The notes under the pieces were generated by a model. It searched no databases. It was given only the letters and a program-made list of their open reading frames with translations, and was not told where the DNA came from. From an uncultured Bacilli bacterium (lineage in GTDB: Bacteria > Bacillota_I > Bacilli_A > RF39 > UBA660): DNA of 40,640 nucleotides. Of this stretch, positions 16,188 through 24,077 are shown in pieces; the stretch's first letter is position 1, and each line of letters begins with the position of its first letter. The stretch covers positions 1-40,640 of the forward strand of contig CAKPEJ010000010.1 of NCBI GenBank assembly GCA_934149325.1. Direction: 5' to 3'. The translations under genes and the position numbers were made by a program.

Positions 16188-16583
16188 TTATAATTCTATA
16201 TTAATTATATCATCTATACTAACTTTTTCTAAAGTATTTAATGTAATTTTTTTATTCATATTATCAATTTTTTTTATTTTACCATTATATTTATAATACT
16301 TTCCACCATCTTTTTTCAAATCTTTTACAAAATAAGTTATGGAAACATAAGAATCTAACATTTTATTTTGAATTAAATAATTTAATTTTTCATTTATTAC
16401 ATTTATTTCGTCATCACTAATTATAATCTTATCTTTAGTTAATCTTTCTATTTCCTTTACCATTTCATCATATCCAGTAAGTGCAGAAAAAGGAGAAAAT
16501 TGTGCGGCTCTTTGACTTTTACTCATTCTTTTATGATATTTTGGTTCATAATGAGGCAAATTAATTATTTCATCATATTTCAT
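16188..16583 (-). CDS. YolD-like protein
   Basis: The family signature RAAQFSPFSALTGYDEMVKE is present at residues 25-44, in a 131-residue protein of normal size. YolD-like proteins are small partners encoded next to UvrX-type Y-family polymerases in Firmicutes and are proposed to act like a UmuD-type accessory; their mechanism is not established. The start overlaps the end of the polymerase gene by four bases, which implies translational coupling. The C-terminal half (YVSITYFVKDLKKDGGKYYK, then KIDNMNKKITL) looks like a small beta barrel. It precedes the UDG-like gene by 15 bases. Confidence 0.9.
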   Translation of the reverse strand: MKYDEIINLPHYEPKYHKRMSKSQRAAQFSPFSALTGYDEMVKEIERLTKDKIIISDDEINVINEKLNYLIQNKMLDSYVSITYFVKDLKKDGGKYYKYNGKIKKIDNMNKKITLNTLEKVSIDDIINIEL

Positions 16584-18061
16584 CCCTTATGACCTCCTAC
16601 TTGTTCATTTCGTTCTTTTATAGTTGATCCTTCTTCTAAACTCATTGCTTTTAATATTACATTTTTTCCATATTTATTTTTTAAATCTAATATAGTTTTT
16701 TGAAGTTTCATTTCATCTTTAACACTTTGTTTTTCTTCTTTTTTTTCTTTCATTATTTTATCATTATTAGAAAATAAATCTAATTGATTAAAACTTATTT
16801 TCTTTTGTGCTTCCTTTTCATCTATTACATTACATGCGCATACATTTATTCTTCTAACAAGTAAATCTTTATTAATGATTTTATCATATAATTCTAAACA
16901 TTTTTTAGTAAGTAATTTAGTTGATGATGTACTATAATCCATATTTATATGTCCATGTGATGGTTTTGGAACACTTCTTCCATAATAATCTTTTACTATT
17001 TCTATATTATCATTATTATTGTCAGCGTTATAACCAATAACTAAAACTATACAATTTGTAGATTTTTCTTTTTCAGTAAGTTCTAAAGATAATGAATCAA
17101 TCATTTCACTAACTATTAATCTTGCCTTTTTATAGTCATATGGGCAGTGTAACACCTGTCCATTTGAAATACTATTATTTTCTGGTTTATAATTTTTTAT
17201 ATCTTTCATGGTTGTACTTTCATACCCCCAAGAGTGATCAATTAAAAGCTCTGCATTAACACCAAATAATTTATATAACAAATTTTCATCATTTATACTC
17301 ATTAAAGCCACATCACCCATAGTATACATATTATTATCTTCTAATTTTTTTGCATATCCTTTTCCTACTCTCCAAAAATCTGTAAGTGGTGTATGATTCC
17401 ATAATTTTTTTCTGTAACTAATTTCATCAAGTTCTGAAATTCTTACACCTATTTCATTTGGAGCCATATGTTTAGCTGTTATATCCATTGCTACTTTAGC
17501 TAAATACATATTAGTTCCTATTCCAGCAGTTGCTGTTATACCAGTATTTTCATAGACATCTTTTATAATCATACTTACAAGTTCTTTCGGAGTCATTTTA
17601 TACATTTTAAGATAATTTGTAATATCACAAAAAACTTCATCAATTGAATAAACATATATATCATCTTTTGATAAATATTTTAAATATATATTATATATTT
17701 CAGCACTATATTTCATATAAAGTTTCATTCTAGGAGGAGCAACAATATAATCAAGTTCTAATGACTTATTATTTTTTAATTCACTATTTTTATATGATTT
17801 ACCTGTAAATTTTCTATAGTTATTATTTTTTCTTCTTTCATTATTTACTTTTCTTACTACACCTACTACCTCAAATAATCTTGCTCTACCTTTAAGTCCA
17901 TATTCTTTTAATGATGGACTTACGGCCAAACATATTGTTTTTTCTGTTCTAGATTTATCTGCTACTACTAAATTAGTATCAAGTGGATCAAGATTTCTTT
18001 CTACGCATTCTACTGATGCATAAAAACTTTTTAAATCTATACACATATAAATTTTATTCAT
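16580..18061 (-). CDS. Y-family DNA polymerase (UvrX/UmuC-like), lesion bypass
   Basis: This is a translesion DNA polymerase. The palm carries MCIDLKSFYASVEC with Asp9 and YSIDEVFCD with Asp141-Glu142, the three acidic residues that hold the metals. The steric-gate region is the FYASVE stretch. A helix-hairpin-helix-like segment (DFWRVGKGYAKKLEDNNMYT) and a little-finger domain follow. QLDLFSN near residue 418 is a good beta-clamp-binding motif. At 493 residues it is longer than DinB and matches the UvrX/YqjW branch. AAGGTG lies before ATG 18061. The promoter overlaps a LexA/DinR box at 18110-18123, so it should be induced by DNA damage. It leads a run of six genes down to 13901. Confidence 0.92.
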   Translation of the reverse strand: MNKIYMCIDLKSFYASVECVERNLDPLDTNLVVADKSRTEKTICLAVSPSLKEYGLKGRARLFEVVGVVRKVNNERRKNNNYRKFTGKSYKNSELKNNKSLELDYIVAPPRMKLYMKYSAEIYNIYLKYLSKDDIYVYSIDEVFCDITNYLKMYKMTPKELVSMIIKDVYENTGITATAGIGTNMYLAKVAMDITAKHMAPNEIGVRISELDEISYRKKLWNHTPLTDFWRVGKGYAKKLEDNNMYTMGDVALMSINDENLLYKLFGVNAELLIDHSWGYESTTMKDIKNYKPENNSISNGQVLHCPYDYKKARLIVSEMIDSLSLELTEKEKSTNCIVLVIGYNADNNNDNIEIVKDYYGRSVPKPSHGHINMDYSTSSTKLLTKKCLELYDKIINKDLLVRRINVCACNVIDEKEAQKKISFNQLDLFSNNDKIMKEKKEEKQSVKDEMKLQKTILDLKNKYGKNVILKAMSLEEGSTIKERNEQVGGHKG

Positions 18062-18085
18062 TTTTATGCACCTTCTTTATGACTA

Positions 18086-18123
18086 ATTATATCATATTTT
18101 TTCAGTTTTAAAACATAAGTTCG
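18086..18123 (-). promoter_or_regulatory. LexA/DinR box overlapping an extended -10 promoter
   Basis: On the minus strand CGAACTTATGTTTT (18123-18110) matches the Gram-positive SOS box CGAAC-N4-GTTYG at all but the last position. TGATATAAT (18094-18086) forms an extended -10, and the -35 position 17 bases upstream (18114-18109) falls inside the box. LexA bound here would block polymerase. The first gene starts at 18061. Confidence 0.75.
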
Positions 18124-18135
18124 TATTATTACTTT

Positions 18136-18159
18136 AAAAAAATAGACTTTTAGCCTATT
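18136..18159 (-). terminator. Rho-independent terminator of the LiaF-like gene
   Basis: On the minus strand AATAGGCT pairs with AGTCTATT (eight pairs, one G-T) with a three-base loop, followed by at least five T. The stem covers the stop codon and isolates the SOS operon from the gene upstream. Confidence 0.6.
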
Positions 18160-18841
18160 TAATATCAACACCACCAAATACACATGTAGCATTTATATAA
18201 ATTGTATATTCTTTTTTAGAATCACTATCTCTTTTTTTCTTTTGATCTACACCACCAAAGATTGATGATGATACAACTTTTACTTTCACATCATCTGGAA
18301 CTAATATATCAGTTCCACCAAAAACTGAAACAGCATTAATAACTATATCCTTTTCTATAGTTGCATCTCTTAAATCTAAATTAATTCCACCAAATATAGC
18401 TGTTAAATTATATCCTTCATATTTTTCATCAGTTATTCTTATATCTTGACCAGACATTATTGCAACTATATTATCTTTGTTTTTATCACCTTTATTTAAC
18501 TTTTTGATTTCATCATTTACCTTATTATTAAAACTATTTTTAAATATAAATGATACTCCTAATATAATTAAAATTATAGGTAAAAGAAGTTTTAAAATAA
18601 CATCAAAATCAATAATATCCTGACTTGCAAGTAAAAGAAGTACTCCTACTACTAAACCAATTATATCTCCTGTTTTATCTTTATTTGTAATTAATCCAAT
18701 AAAACATGGTACTATTATAAATAATGTCCACCATCCATCAAAGAAAATATCAATATTAGTAATTTCTAAAGAGTTTAAACCTAATATAACTCCAACTACA
18801 ATTAAAATAATTCCCCATAAAATATTTTTAAAACTTTTCAT
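18155..18841 (-). CDS. LiaF-like membrane protein
   Basis: The N-terminal half holds four hydrophobic helices (about residues 7-24, 37-52, 60-74 and 82-101), as in the LiaI/LiaF transmembrane region. The C-terminal half is a repetitive beta structure marked by NLTAIFGGINLDLRDA, VSVFGGTDILVPDD, SSIFGGVD and TCVFGGVDIK, the pattern of the LiaF C-terminal domain. LiaF proteins restrain the cell-envelope stress response in Firmicutes with a LiaSR two-component system; no such kinase or regulator gene lies nearby. Length is 228 residues. It has its own extended -10 promoter and AAGGAGTG site, and a terminator at its end. Confidence 0.8.
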   Translation of the reverse strand: MKSFKNILWGIILIVVGVILGLNSLEITNIDIFFDGWWTLFIIVPCFIGLITNKDKTGDIIGLVVGVLLLLASQDIIDFDVILKLLLPIILIILGVSFIFKNSFNNKVNDEIKKLNKGDKNKDNIVAIMSGQDIRITDEKYEGYNLTAIFGGINLDLRDATIEKDIVINAVSVFGGTDILVPDDVKVKVVSSSIFGGVDQKKKRDSDSKKEYTIYINATCVFGGVDIK

Positions 18842-18874
18842 TTCTTCACTCCTTTTTTATTTTTTATTACTCTG

Positions 18875-18883
18875 ATTATAACA
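18875..18883 (-). promoter_or_regulatory. Extended -10 promoter of the LiaF-like gene
   Basis: The minus strand reads TGTTATAAT, just after the T run of the lepB terminator and about 35 bases before the start at 18841. No -35 box is evident. Confidence 0.5.
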
Positions 18884-18891
18884 TATGAATT

Positions 18892-18922
18892 AAAAAAAAG
18901 ATAGATAACAAAAAATCTATCT
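18892..18922 (-). terminator. Rho-independent terminator of lepB
   Basis: On the minus strand AGATAGAT pairs with ATCTATCT across an eight-base loop and is followed by at least seven T. It overlaps the last bases of the lepB stop codon. Confidence 0.7.
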
Positions 18923-19454
18923 ATTTAACATTACCAAATTTATTAAATGGCCAAATAATTAATTTTGCTCTTCCTACAATTATATCTTTTTTTACTACAC
19001 TAATTTCATTACTTCTACTATCTAGTGAATTAGCCCTATTATCTCCCATTACAAAATATGAGTCACTAGGAATTTTCTCAAGACCAATGTCAGTTATATA
19101 AAAATCATCTGTTTCTGTACTAGGATATGGATCATTTATTTGTCTTCCATTTATATATAATTTATTATCTCTATATTCTATAGTTTCTCCTGGAAGTCCA
19201 ATAACTCTTTTTATTATATTTTTATCTCCTTCATCAACTACAACAATATCAAATCTTTTTACATCATTTTTTCTATAATAAATTTTATTTAATATCATTA
19301 TTTCACCATTTTTTAATGTTGTATCCATTGATGAACCATCAACTCTTACTGGATCAAATACAAATACCCTAATTAATATGACAATAGCTATTATAAATAT
19401 ATAGCTTAATATTGTCTTTACTATATCTTTTTTAAAAAATTCTATTATTTTCAT
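18921..19454 (-). CDS. lepB: Signal peptidase I
   Basis: This membrane serine protease removes signal peptides from exported proteins. One N-terminal transmembrane helix (about residues 13-31) is followed by DGSSMDTTL with the catalytic Ser42, IIKRVIGLPGE with the general-base Lys82, and the GDNRANSLDSR box near 137-147. The 177-residue length and single anchor fit the Gram-positive SipS type. The gene follows rplS by about 40 bases on the same strand and probably shares its transcript. In many Firmicutes lepB is followed by rbgA and rnhB; here those genes are 13 kb away, past the accessory block. Confidence 0.95.
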   Translation of the reverse strand: MKIIEFFKKDIVKTILSYIFIIAIVILIRVFVFDPVRVDGSSMDTTLKNGEIMILNKIYYRKNDVKRFDIVVVDEGDKNIIKRVIGLPGETIEYRDNKLYINGRQINDPYPSTETDDFYITDIGLEKIPSDSYFVMGDNRANSLDSRSNEISVVKKDIIVGRAKLIIWPFNKFGNVK

Positions 19455-19497
19455 TTGCTTCCTCCATAAGAAAAAAAGGCTAATATCACGCCTTTTA

Positions 19498-19845
19498 TTA
19501 TCTATTTCCTCTTTCTTTAATCTTATAAGTACCTATAATATCTCTTAGGAAATATAATTTTGCTCTTCTAACCTTACCTGTTCTTACAACTGTAATACTA
19601 GCAATTTTTGGTGAATGAACTGGAAAAATTCTTTCAACACCAATACCAGATGACATTTTTCTAACAGTAAAAGTTTCTTGAGCTTTTGATCCTTTTCTTG
19701 AAATACAAACACCTTGGAATGCTTGAATTCTTTCTTTGTTTCCTTCTTTTATTAGATAATCAACCTTAACAGTATCACCAACTCTAAATTCAGGAACATT
19801 TGGATTAATTTGTTTTTCATTAATCTTATCAATAATATTACTCAT
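19498..19845 (-). CDS. rplS: 50S ribosomal protein L19
   Basis: L19 lies at the 30S-50S interface. The typical features are VPEFRVGDTVKVDY, RIQAFQGVCISRKG, ETFTVRKMSSGIGVERIFP, PKIASITVVRTGKVRRAKLY and LRDIIGTYKIKE. The correct start is the ATG at 19845, with AGGAAGAG upstream, giving 115 residues; a longer frame from 19878 would run into the leader hairpin. A full promoter and an L19-type leader precede it. lepB follows. The gene order trmD, trpS, rplS shows trpS placed between two genes that are usually neighbours. Confidence 0.97.
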   Translation of the reverse strand: MSNIIDKINEKQINPNVPEFRVGDTVKVDYLIKEGNKERIQAFQGVCISRKGSKAQETFTVRKMSSGIGVERIFPVHSPKIASITVVRTGKVRRAKLYFLRDIIGTYKIKERGNR

Positions 19846-19916
19846 AGATATCTCTTCCTTTCTACAACCAGCAATCATATTAAATAAGTAAACATCGGAT
19901 TGCCTTTTTCAAAACA
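19846..19916 (-). promoter_or_regulatory. Probable L19 autoregulatory leader
   Basis: The rplS leader is about 70 bases long. On the minus strand GCAATC (19903-19898) pairs with GATTGC (19876-19871), enclosing CCGATGTTTAC, and the SD AGGAAGAG follows downstream. The arrangement of a closing stem with a TCCGnTGTTTAC internal segment recalls the L19 leader known upstream of rplS in Bacillota, where L19 is thought to control its own synthesis. The match is from memory and needs a covariance-model search. Confidence 0.5.
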
Positions 19917-19922
19917 TTAATG

Positions 19923-19951
19923 ATTTTACCATAATATATTAAAAATTGCAA
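19923..19951 (-). promoter_or_regulatory. rplS promoter
   Basis: On the minus strand TTGCAA (19951-19946), a 17-base spacer and TGG-TAAAAT (19928-19923) form a strong promoter. The spacing is ideal and the -10 is extended. Transcription should start near 19916. Confidence 0.65.
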
Positions 19952-19960
19952 TACCTAAAA

Positions 19961-20998
19961 TTATTCAAAATAATCTATACCAATTGCGTTTTTAACCTCT
20001 TTTAATGTCTTATTTGCTTTTTCTCTTGCTTTTTTAGTTCCCTTTTCTAATATAAGTTTAACTTCATCTATATTTTCTTCATAATATTTTCTTTTTTCTC
20101 TTATAGGGGTTAATATTTCTTCCATAATGTTAAACAAAATATTTTTTATTTTAACATCTCCTAATCCGCCTTTTTTATAGTGATCTTTCATTTCATCCAA
20201 ATTATTATATTCAGAATATTTTTTTATTAACTCATCATTTGAGAAAACATCAAGATATGTAAAAACCATGTTTCCTTCAACTTTACCAGGATCATCAATT
20301 TTAATATGATCTGGATCTGTATACATTGACATTATTTTCTTTTTAACATCTTCACTTGAATCAGATAAATATATACAATTTCCAATAGATTTACTCATTT
20401 TAGCTTTTCCATCTATTCCTGGGAGTCTTTTAGCAGTTTTACTTTGTGGAAGTATTGCTTTACAATTTACTAAAGTTTCTCCATATATTCTATTGAATGA
20501 AGATACAATTTCATTTGTTTGTTCTATCATAGGAAGTTGATCATCTCCTACTGGAACTATGTCTGCTTTAAATGCTGTTATATCTGCTGCTTGACTTATA
20601 GGGTAGCAAAAAAATCCTACAGGAATACTTTTTTCGAATCCTTTTTGCTTTATTTCACTTTTTACAGTTGGATTTCTTTGAAGTCTTGATACAGTAACTA
20701 AATTCATATAATAAAAACTAAGTTCTGTTAGTTCACTAACTTCAGACTGAATAAAGATATTACATTTATTTGGATCAATTCCCACTGATAAATAATCCAT
20801 TGCAACCTCTAATATATGATTTCTTATCTTTTTTGGATTATCAAAATTATCTGTTAGTGCTTGTGCATCAGCAATCATAACATACATTTCATCATAATCA
20901 CCTTTATTTTGTAACTCAACTCTTTGTTTTAAAGAGCCTACATAATGACCAACATGAAGTTTTCCTGTTGGTCTATCTCCTGTTAATATCACACTCAT
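19961..20998 (-). CDS. trpS: Tryptophanyl-tRNA synthetase
   Basis: This class I synthetase charges tRNA-Trp. The HIGH-type motif is PTGKLHVGHYVGSL at residues 11-24 and the KMSKS loop is GKAKMSKSIGN near 204-214. Other family blocks are ADITAFKADIVPVGDDQ and the SRLQRNPTVKSE region. Length is 345 residues, normal for the bacterial enzyme. The start ATG 20998 overlaps the end of trmD, and its AGGGAAGGAG site lies inside the last codons of trmD, so the two are translationally coupled. There is no T-box leader, unlike many Firmicutes trpS genes. The TGG tryptophan codons used in the window agree with a standard code. Confidence 0.96.
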   Translation of the reverse strand: MSVILTGDRPTGKLHVGHYVGSLKQRVELQNKGDYDEMYVMIADAQALTDNFDNPKKIRNHILEVAMDYLSVGIDPNKCNIFIQSEVSELTELSFYYMNLVTVSRLQRNPTVKSEIKQKGFEKSIPVGFFCYPISQAADITAFKADIVPVGDDQLPMIEQTNEIVSSFNRIYGETLVNCKAILPQSKTAKRLPGIDGKAKMSKSIGNCIYLSDSSEDVKKKIMSMYTDPDHIKIDDPGKVEGNMVFTYLDVFSNDELIKKYSEYNNLDEMKDHYKKGGLGDVKIKNILFNIMEEILTPIREKRKYYEENIDEVKLILEKGTKKAREKANKTLKEVKNAIGIDYFE

Positions 20999-20999
20999 T

Positions 21000-22157
21000 T
21001 TATCTGCTCCTTCCCTTGTTATAATCTACCGTTTCAACTTTCATCATTTGTTTTAAATTTATTTCATTTTTTATTAAATCAAGTTTATTTTGTATTAAAG
21101 TCATATAATCAATATCTAAATATTTTGCATAATTTTTCATTATAATTGATTCAAGTCTATCAACTTCTCCTAAAACATATGCAGATCCTTCATCATCAGT
21201 TTCATCATTTAAAACTATTTTAACTTGCTCTAGTAATATATGTAATTTTTTTGATATATTTTTTTTAGCAATTGTCTCCACAAAACTTGGTTCAACTAGT
21301 ACAACTTTTGTTATTGAAGATAAATCCTCTCTATTAAACTTTCTTTTTGGTAAAAAATTATATGCTTCATTTATTTTTATTGTCTCTGCTTTTTTTATAT
21401 TTTTATCTTCTATTAATGAATATTTACCAACTTGTTTTCTTTTTACTTCTTCTTTTTTTACATATTCATTATCACTTACTTCTTTTATCAAATTATCATT
21501 TATTAAATCTGGTCTTTTTTCAATTGTTTTCTTTATTGCCTCATCTTTTCGCCATTCATCTATTTTTTTGTGATCACCACTTAAAAGAATATCAGGAACT
21601 TTCATACCATTAAATTCTCTTGGTTTAGTATAATTAGGATAATCAAGTAAATTATTATTGAATGAATCGTTTAAATGTGATTCCTCTTCTATAACACCTG
21701 GTATTAATCTTGTTACTGAATCTGTTACTACCATTGCAGGTAATTCACCACCGGTTAAAACATAATCACCTATACTAATTTCCATATCAACTAAAGAATT
21801 TATTCTCTCATCAAAACCTTCATAATGGCCACAAATTAATATTAAATGTTCTTCTTTTGATAATTTATACGCAAGTCTTTGAGTAAATGGTACTCCTTGT
21901 GGTGTCATCATTATTACTTTTGTGTTTTCCTTCTTCAACTTATCCACAGCATTAAATATAGGTTCACATTTTATTACCATACCTGCTCCTCCACCATATG
22001 GAGTATCATCTACATGTTTATGCTTATCATTTGTATAATCTCTAATATTATTAATATCAATTGTAACTTTTTTCTCATCACGAGCCCTTTTTATAATTGA
22101 TTCATTTATAAAATCTTTAAACATATTAGGAAAAAGCGTTAATACATCTATTTTCAC
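21000..22157 (-). CDS. trmD: tRNA (guanine37-N1)-methyltransferase with a long C-terminal extension
   Basis: TrmD makes m1G37 in tRNAs and prevents frameshifting. Residues 1-222 are a complete TrmD: MKIDVLTLFPNMF, DDTPYGGGAGMV, GHYEGFDER, the SAM-binding trefoil-knot segment DYVLTGGELPAMVV, and KIDEWRKDEAIKKT. The protein continues to 385 residues, about 150 more than usual. The tail has a charged linker (223-265), then NFLPKRKFNREDLSS, VEPSFVETIAKK, and a helical end with SAYVLGEVDRLESIIMKNYA and YLDIDYMTLIQNKLDLIK. The extension is in frame without interruption. The start is GTG at 22157 with GGGGG upstream, sharing one base with the rimM stop. It is coupled to trpS downstream. Confidence 0.93.
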   Translation of the reverse strand: MKIDVLTLFPNMFKDFINESIIKRARDEKKVTIDINNIRDYTNDKHKHVDDTPYGGGAGMVIKCEPIFNAVDKLKKENTKVIMMTPQGVPFTQRLAYKLSKEEHLILICGHYEGFDERINSLVDMEISIGDYVLTGGELPAMVVTDSVTRLIPGVIEEESHLNDSFNNNLLDYPNYTKPREFNGMKVPDILLSGDHKKIDEWRKDEAIKKTIEKRPDLINDNLIKEVSDNEYVKKEEVKRKQVGKYSLIEDKNIKKAETIKINEAYNFLPKRKFNREDLSSITKVVLVEPSFVETIAKKNISKKLHILLEQVKIVLNDETDDEGSAYVLGEVDRLESIIMKNYAKYLDIDYMTLIQNKLDLIKNEINLKQMMKVETVDYNKGRSR

Positions 22158-22636
22158 TACATAAGCCCCCTTACGTTTTTAATGTAAATTTTTTTATTTT
22201 TTTCGTCTATTTTTAAAACAAAATCTTTTACATAAGGAATAAGTACACTACCAACCTTTATTACTTCATTTGCATTAGTATCAATTATTTGTTCAACTTC
22301 ACCAATAATTTTGTCATCTATTATAACACTAAATCCAATCAATTTTCCAGAAAAAAATTCATTATTTTCTAAAATTAAATCATCTTCATTAATATATACA
22401 AATTCACCTTTTAAAAATTCAACATCATTAATATTATTATATCCATCAAAAGTAACCATATCAAATATTTTATGAAATCTATAACTATTTATAATATACT
22501 CTGTTTTTTTCTTTCCAACATATAATTTCATACCTTTTTTAAAAACTTTATCTTTATATCTAAATTTTGATAAAATTCTAAGTTCTCCCTTTATACCATG
22601 TGTATTTACTATTTTTCCAACATTTATAAATTTCAT
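22157..22636 (-). CDS. rimM: Ribosome maturation factor RimM
   Basis: RimM assists assembly of the 30S head around S19. The N-terminal RimM domain starts KFINVGKIVNTHGIKGELRI; the PRC-barrel half carries GKLIGFSVIIDDKIIGEVEQ, NEVIKV and IPYVKDFVLKID, and the end ends in VRGL. Length of 159 residues is slightly short but complete. It is directly followed by trmD, as in most bacteria, with a one-base overlap at the stop and start codons. The 16S-related rpsP gene that often precedes rimM is not here; a TrmH-type gene takes its place. Confidence 0.93.
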   Translation of the reverse strand: MKFINVGKIVNTHGIKGELRILSKFRYKDKVFKKGMKLYVGKKKTEYIINSYRFHKIFDMVTFDGYNNINDVEFLKGEFVYINEDDLILENNEFFSGKLIGFSVIIDDKIIGEVEQIIDTNANEVIKVGSVLIPYVKDFVLKIDEKNKKIYIKNVRGLM

Positions 22637-22649
22637 TTAAAACACCTAC

Positions 22650-23375
22650 TTAATTATCTAATTCATATAAAATTATTGAAGTTGCGACCGCAACATTTAA
22701 GCTTTCACACTTATCATTCATTTTAATATATATATTTTTATCACACATATCTTGTATTTCTTTTGAAACACCATTTCCTTCATTCCCCATTATTATAGCA
22801 TACTTTGACAAATTACTGATACTTTTTAAATCAGATCCATCATTTACATTTGTTCCTAAAATATAATAATCCTCTTTTTTTATGTTTGTTATAAAATCTT
22901 TTAAATCCCTTCTTATTATATTTATGTGAAAATTCATACCTTGACAAGCCCTTATAACCTTTGAATTATATAAATCTACACAGTTATTACCAAGCACAAC
23001 TGTACTTATATTAAATGCAACAGAACTTCTTATTATAGTTCCTAAATTACCAGGATCTTGCACACCATCTAATATAAGTAATTTATCACCAAGCTCTAGA
23101 TCTTCATTAGGATATTTACATACGCCTATTACCTTATAAGGAGTTTCTAAAGATGAAAGTGATTTTAATATTTGATTTGATACATATACCTTAGAAACTA
23201 AAATATCAACATCTTCGTTTTCACCCAAAATAATTTCTAATAAATCTCCTTTTTTATATGCTTCTAATACTAAATGAATTCCTTCTACTAAATACTTTTT
23301 TTCTTTATCTCTATATTTTTTATCCTTTAATTTTCTTAATTCTTTTATTTTTTTATTATCTAAAGACTCTATCAT
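22650..23375 (-). CDS. TrmH (SpoU) family RNA 2'-O-methyltransferase
   Basis: The SpoU trefoil-knot motifs are present: LLILDGVQDPGNLGTIIRSS near residues 93-112 (motif 1), YAIIMGNEGNGVS near 190-202 (motif 2) and IKMNDKCESLNVAVATSI near 215-232 (motif 3). An N-terminal substrate-binding domain begins KKIKELRKLKDKKYRDKEKK. The family methylates 2'-OH groups in rRNA or tRNA; this general RlmB/YsgA-like type cannot be assigned to a particular base from sequence. Its start overlaps the stop of the upstream metallopeptidase gene by one base. rimM follows 13 bases later. Confidence 0.9.
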   Translation of the reverse strand: MIESLDNKKIKELRKLKDKKYRDKEKKYLVEGIHLVLEAYKKGDLLEIILGENEDVDILVSKVYVSNQILKSLSSLETPYKVIGVCKYPNEDLELGDKLLILDGVQDPGNLGTIIRSSVAFNISTVVLGNNCVDLYNSKVIRACQGMNFHINIIRRDLKDFITNIKKEDYYILGTNVNDGSDLKSISNLSKYAIIMGNEGNGVSKEIQDMCDKNIYIKMNDKCESLNVAVATSIILYELDN

Positions 23376-24007
23376 TATCTCATTTCCTTTCTTATTTGTT
23401 TATAATTAGGTTCATTTTCCTCAACTAATTTCCAAAATTCTTTACTATGATCAAAATGAATAAAATGTGATAATTCATGTACAATAACATAATCTAAATA
23501 TTTTATATCCTTATGTATAAGTTCACTATTAAGCGTTACCTTTTTTAACTTTTTATTACATACTCCCCATCTTGTTGTCATACTTCTTATAACTAATTTT
23601 GGATAAGGAACTTTTTTAGAAAAATTATTATATACATAATCTAATCTTTCTAAAAATACAAGTTTTATTTGTTTTTTATACCACTTTTCAATATCACTTT
23701 CATCTTTTATATATAAAGTATCATTTTCTAAGTATGGTTTCTTTATTACATTTATTTTAACAACATTTATTTTTTTTCCAAGATAATAATAATCAGATTT
23801 TTCTTCATTTTTTTTTAGTTGATTATCTATCATTTTCTCAATAGATTTTCTATTATTTTTAACTAAAGACTCTATCATAAACTTTGGTGTATATTTTGAA
23901 GTAGATATATGTATTTTTAAATCTTCTTTAACCCTTAAATATGTATTTTTATTATTCTTTTTTTCCACAATAACTTCATAATTTTTACCATTATATTCAA
24001 AATACAT
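23375..24007 (-). CDS. YgjP-like (M48-related) metallopeptidase
   Basis: The 210-residue protein has the family core TRWGVCNKKLKKVTLNSELI, then VIVHELSHFIHFDHSKEFWK, where HELSH is the zinc site and the later His in FDHSKEFW is the likely third ligand. There is no signal peptide or membrane helix, so it is cytosolic. The role of these proteins is poorly known. GGGAGG precedes ATG 24007 and an extended -10 lies at 24032-24040. It starts the transcript that continues into the TrmH-type gene, rimM, trmD and trpS. Confidence 0.85.
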   Translation of the reverse strand: MYFEYNGKNYEVIVEKKNNKNTYLRVKEDLKIHISTSKYTPKFMIESLVKNNRKSIEKMIDNQLKKNEEKSDYYYLGKKINVVKINVIKKPYLENDTLYIKDESDIEKWYKKQIKLVFLERLDYVYNNFSKKVPYPKLVIRSMTTRWGVCNKKLKKVTLNSELIHKDIKYLDYVIVHELSHFIHFDHSKEFWKLVEENEPNYKQIRKEMR

Positions 24008-24031
24008 AGTAGTTATCCTCCCACAAGTAAT

Positions 24032-24040
24032 ATTTTACCA
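24032..24040 (-). promoter_or_regulatory. Extended -10 promoter of the metallopeptidase-to-trpS operon
   Basis: The minus strand reads TGGTAAAAT, the same extended -10 as at rplS. It lies right after the T run of the polC terminator and 25 bases before ATG 24007. No clear -35 box is seen. Confidence 0.5.
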
Positions 24041-24048
24041 TAATAAAG

Positions 24049-24075
24049 AAAAAAATGGCGAATAATCGTCATTTT
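24049..24075 (-). terminator. Rho-independent terminator of polC
   Basis: On the minus strand AAAATGACG and CGCCATTTT form a nine-base stem with one mismatch and a six-base loop, followed by T residues. It starts three bases after the polC stop codon. Confidence 0.6.
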
Positions 24076-24077
24076 AT

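Noticed and set aside
20998..21060. T-box riboswitch in front of trpS
   Set aside because: trpS overlaps the end of trmD; there is no leader space for a T-box.
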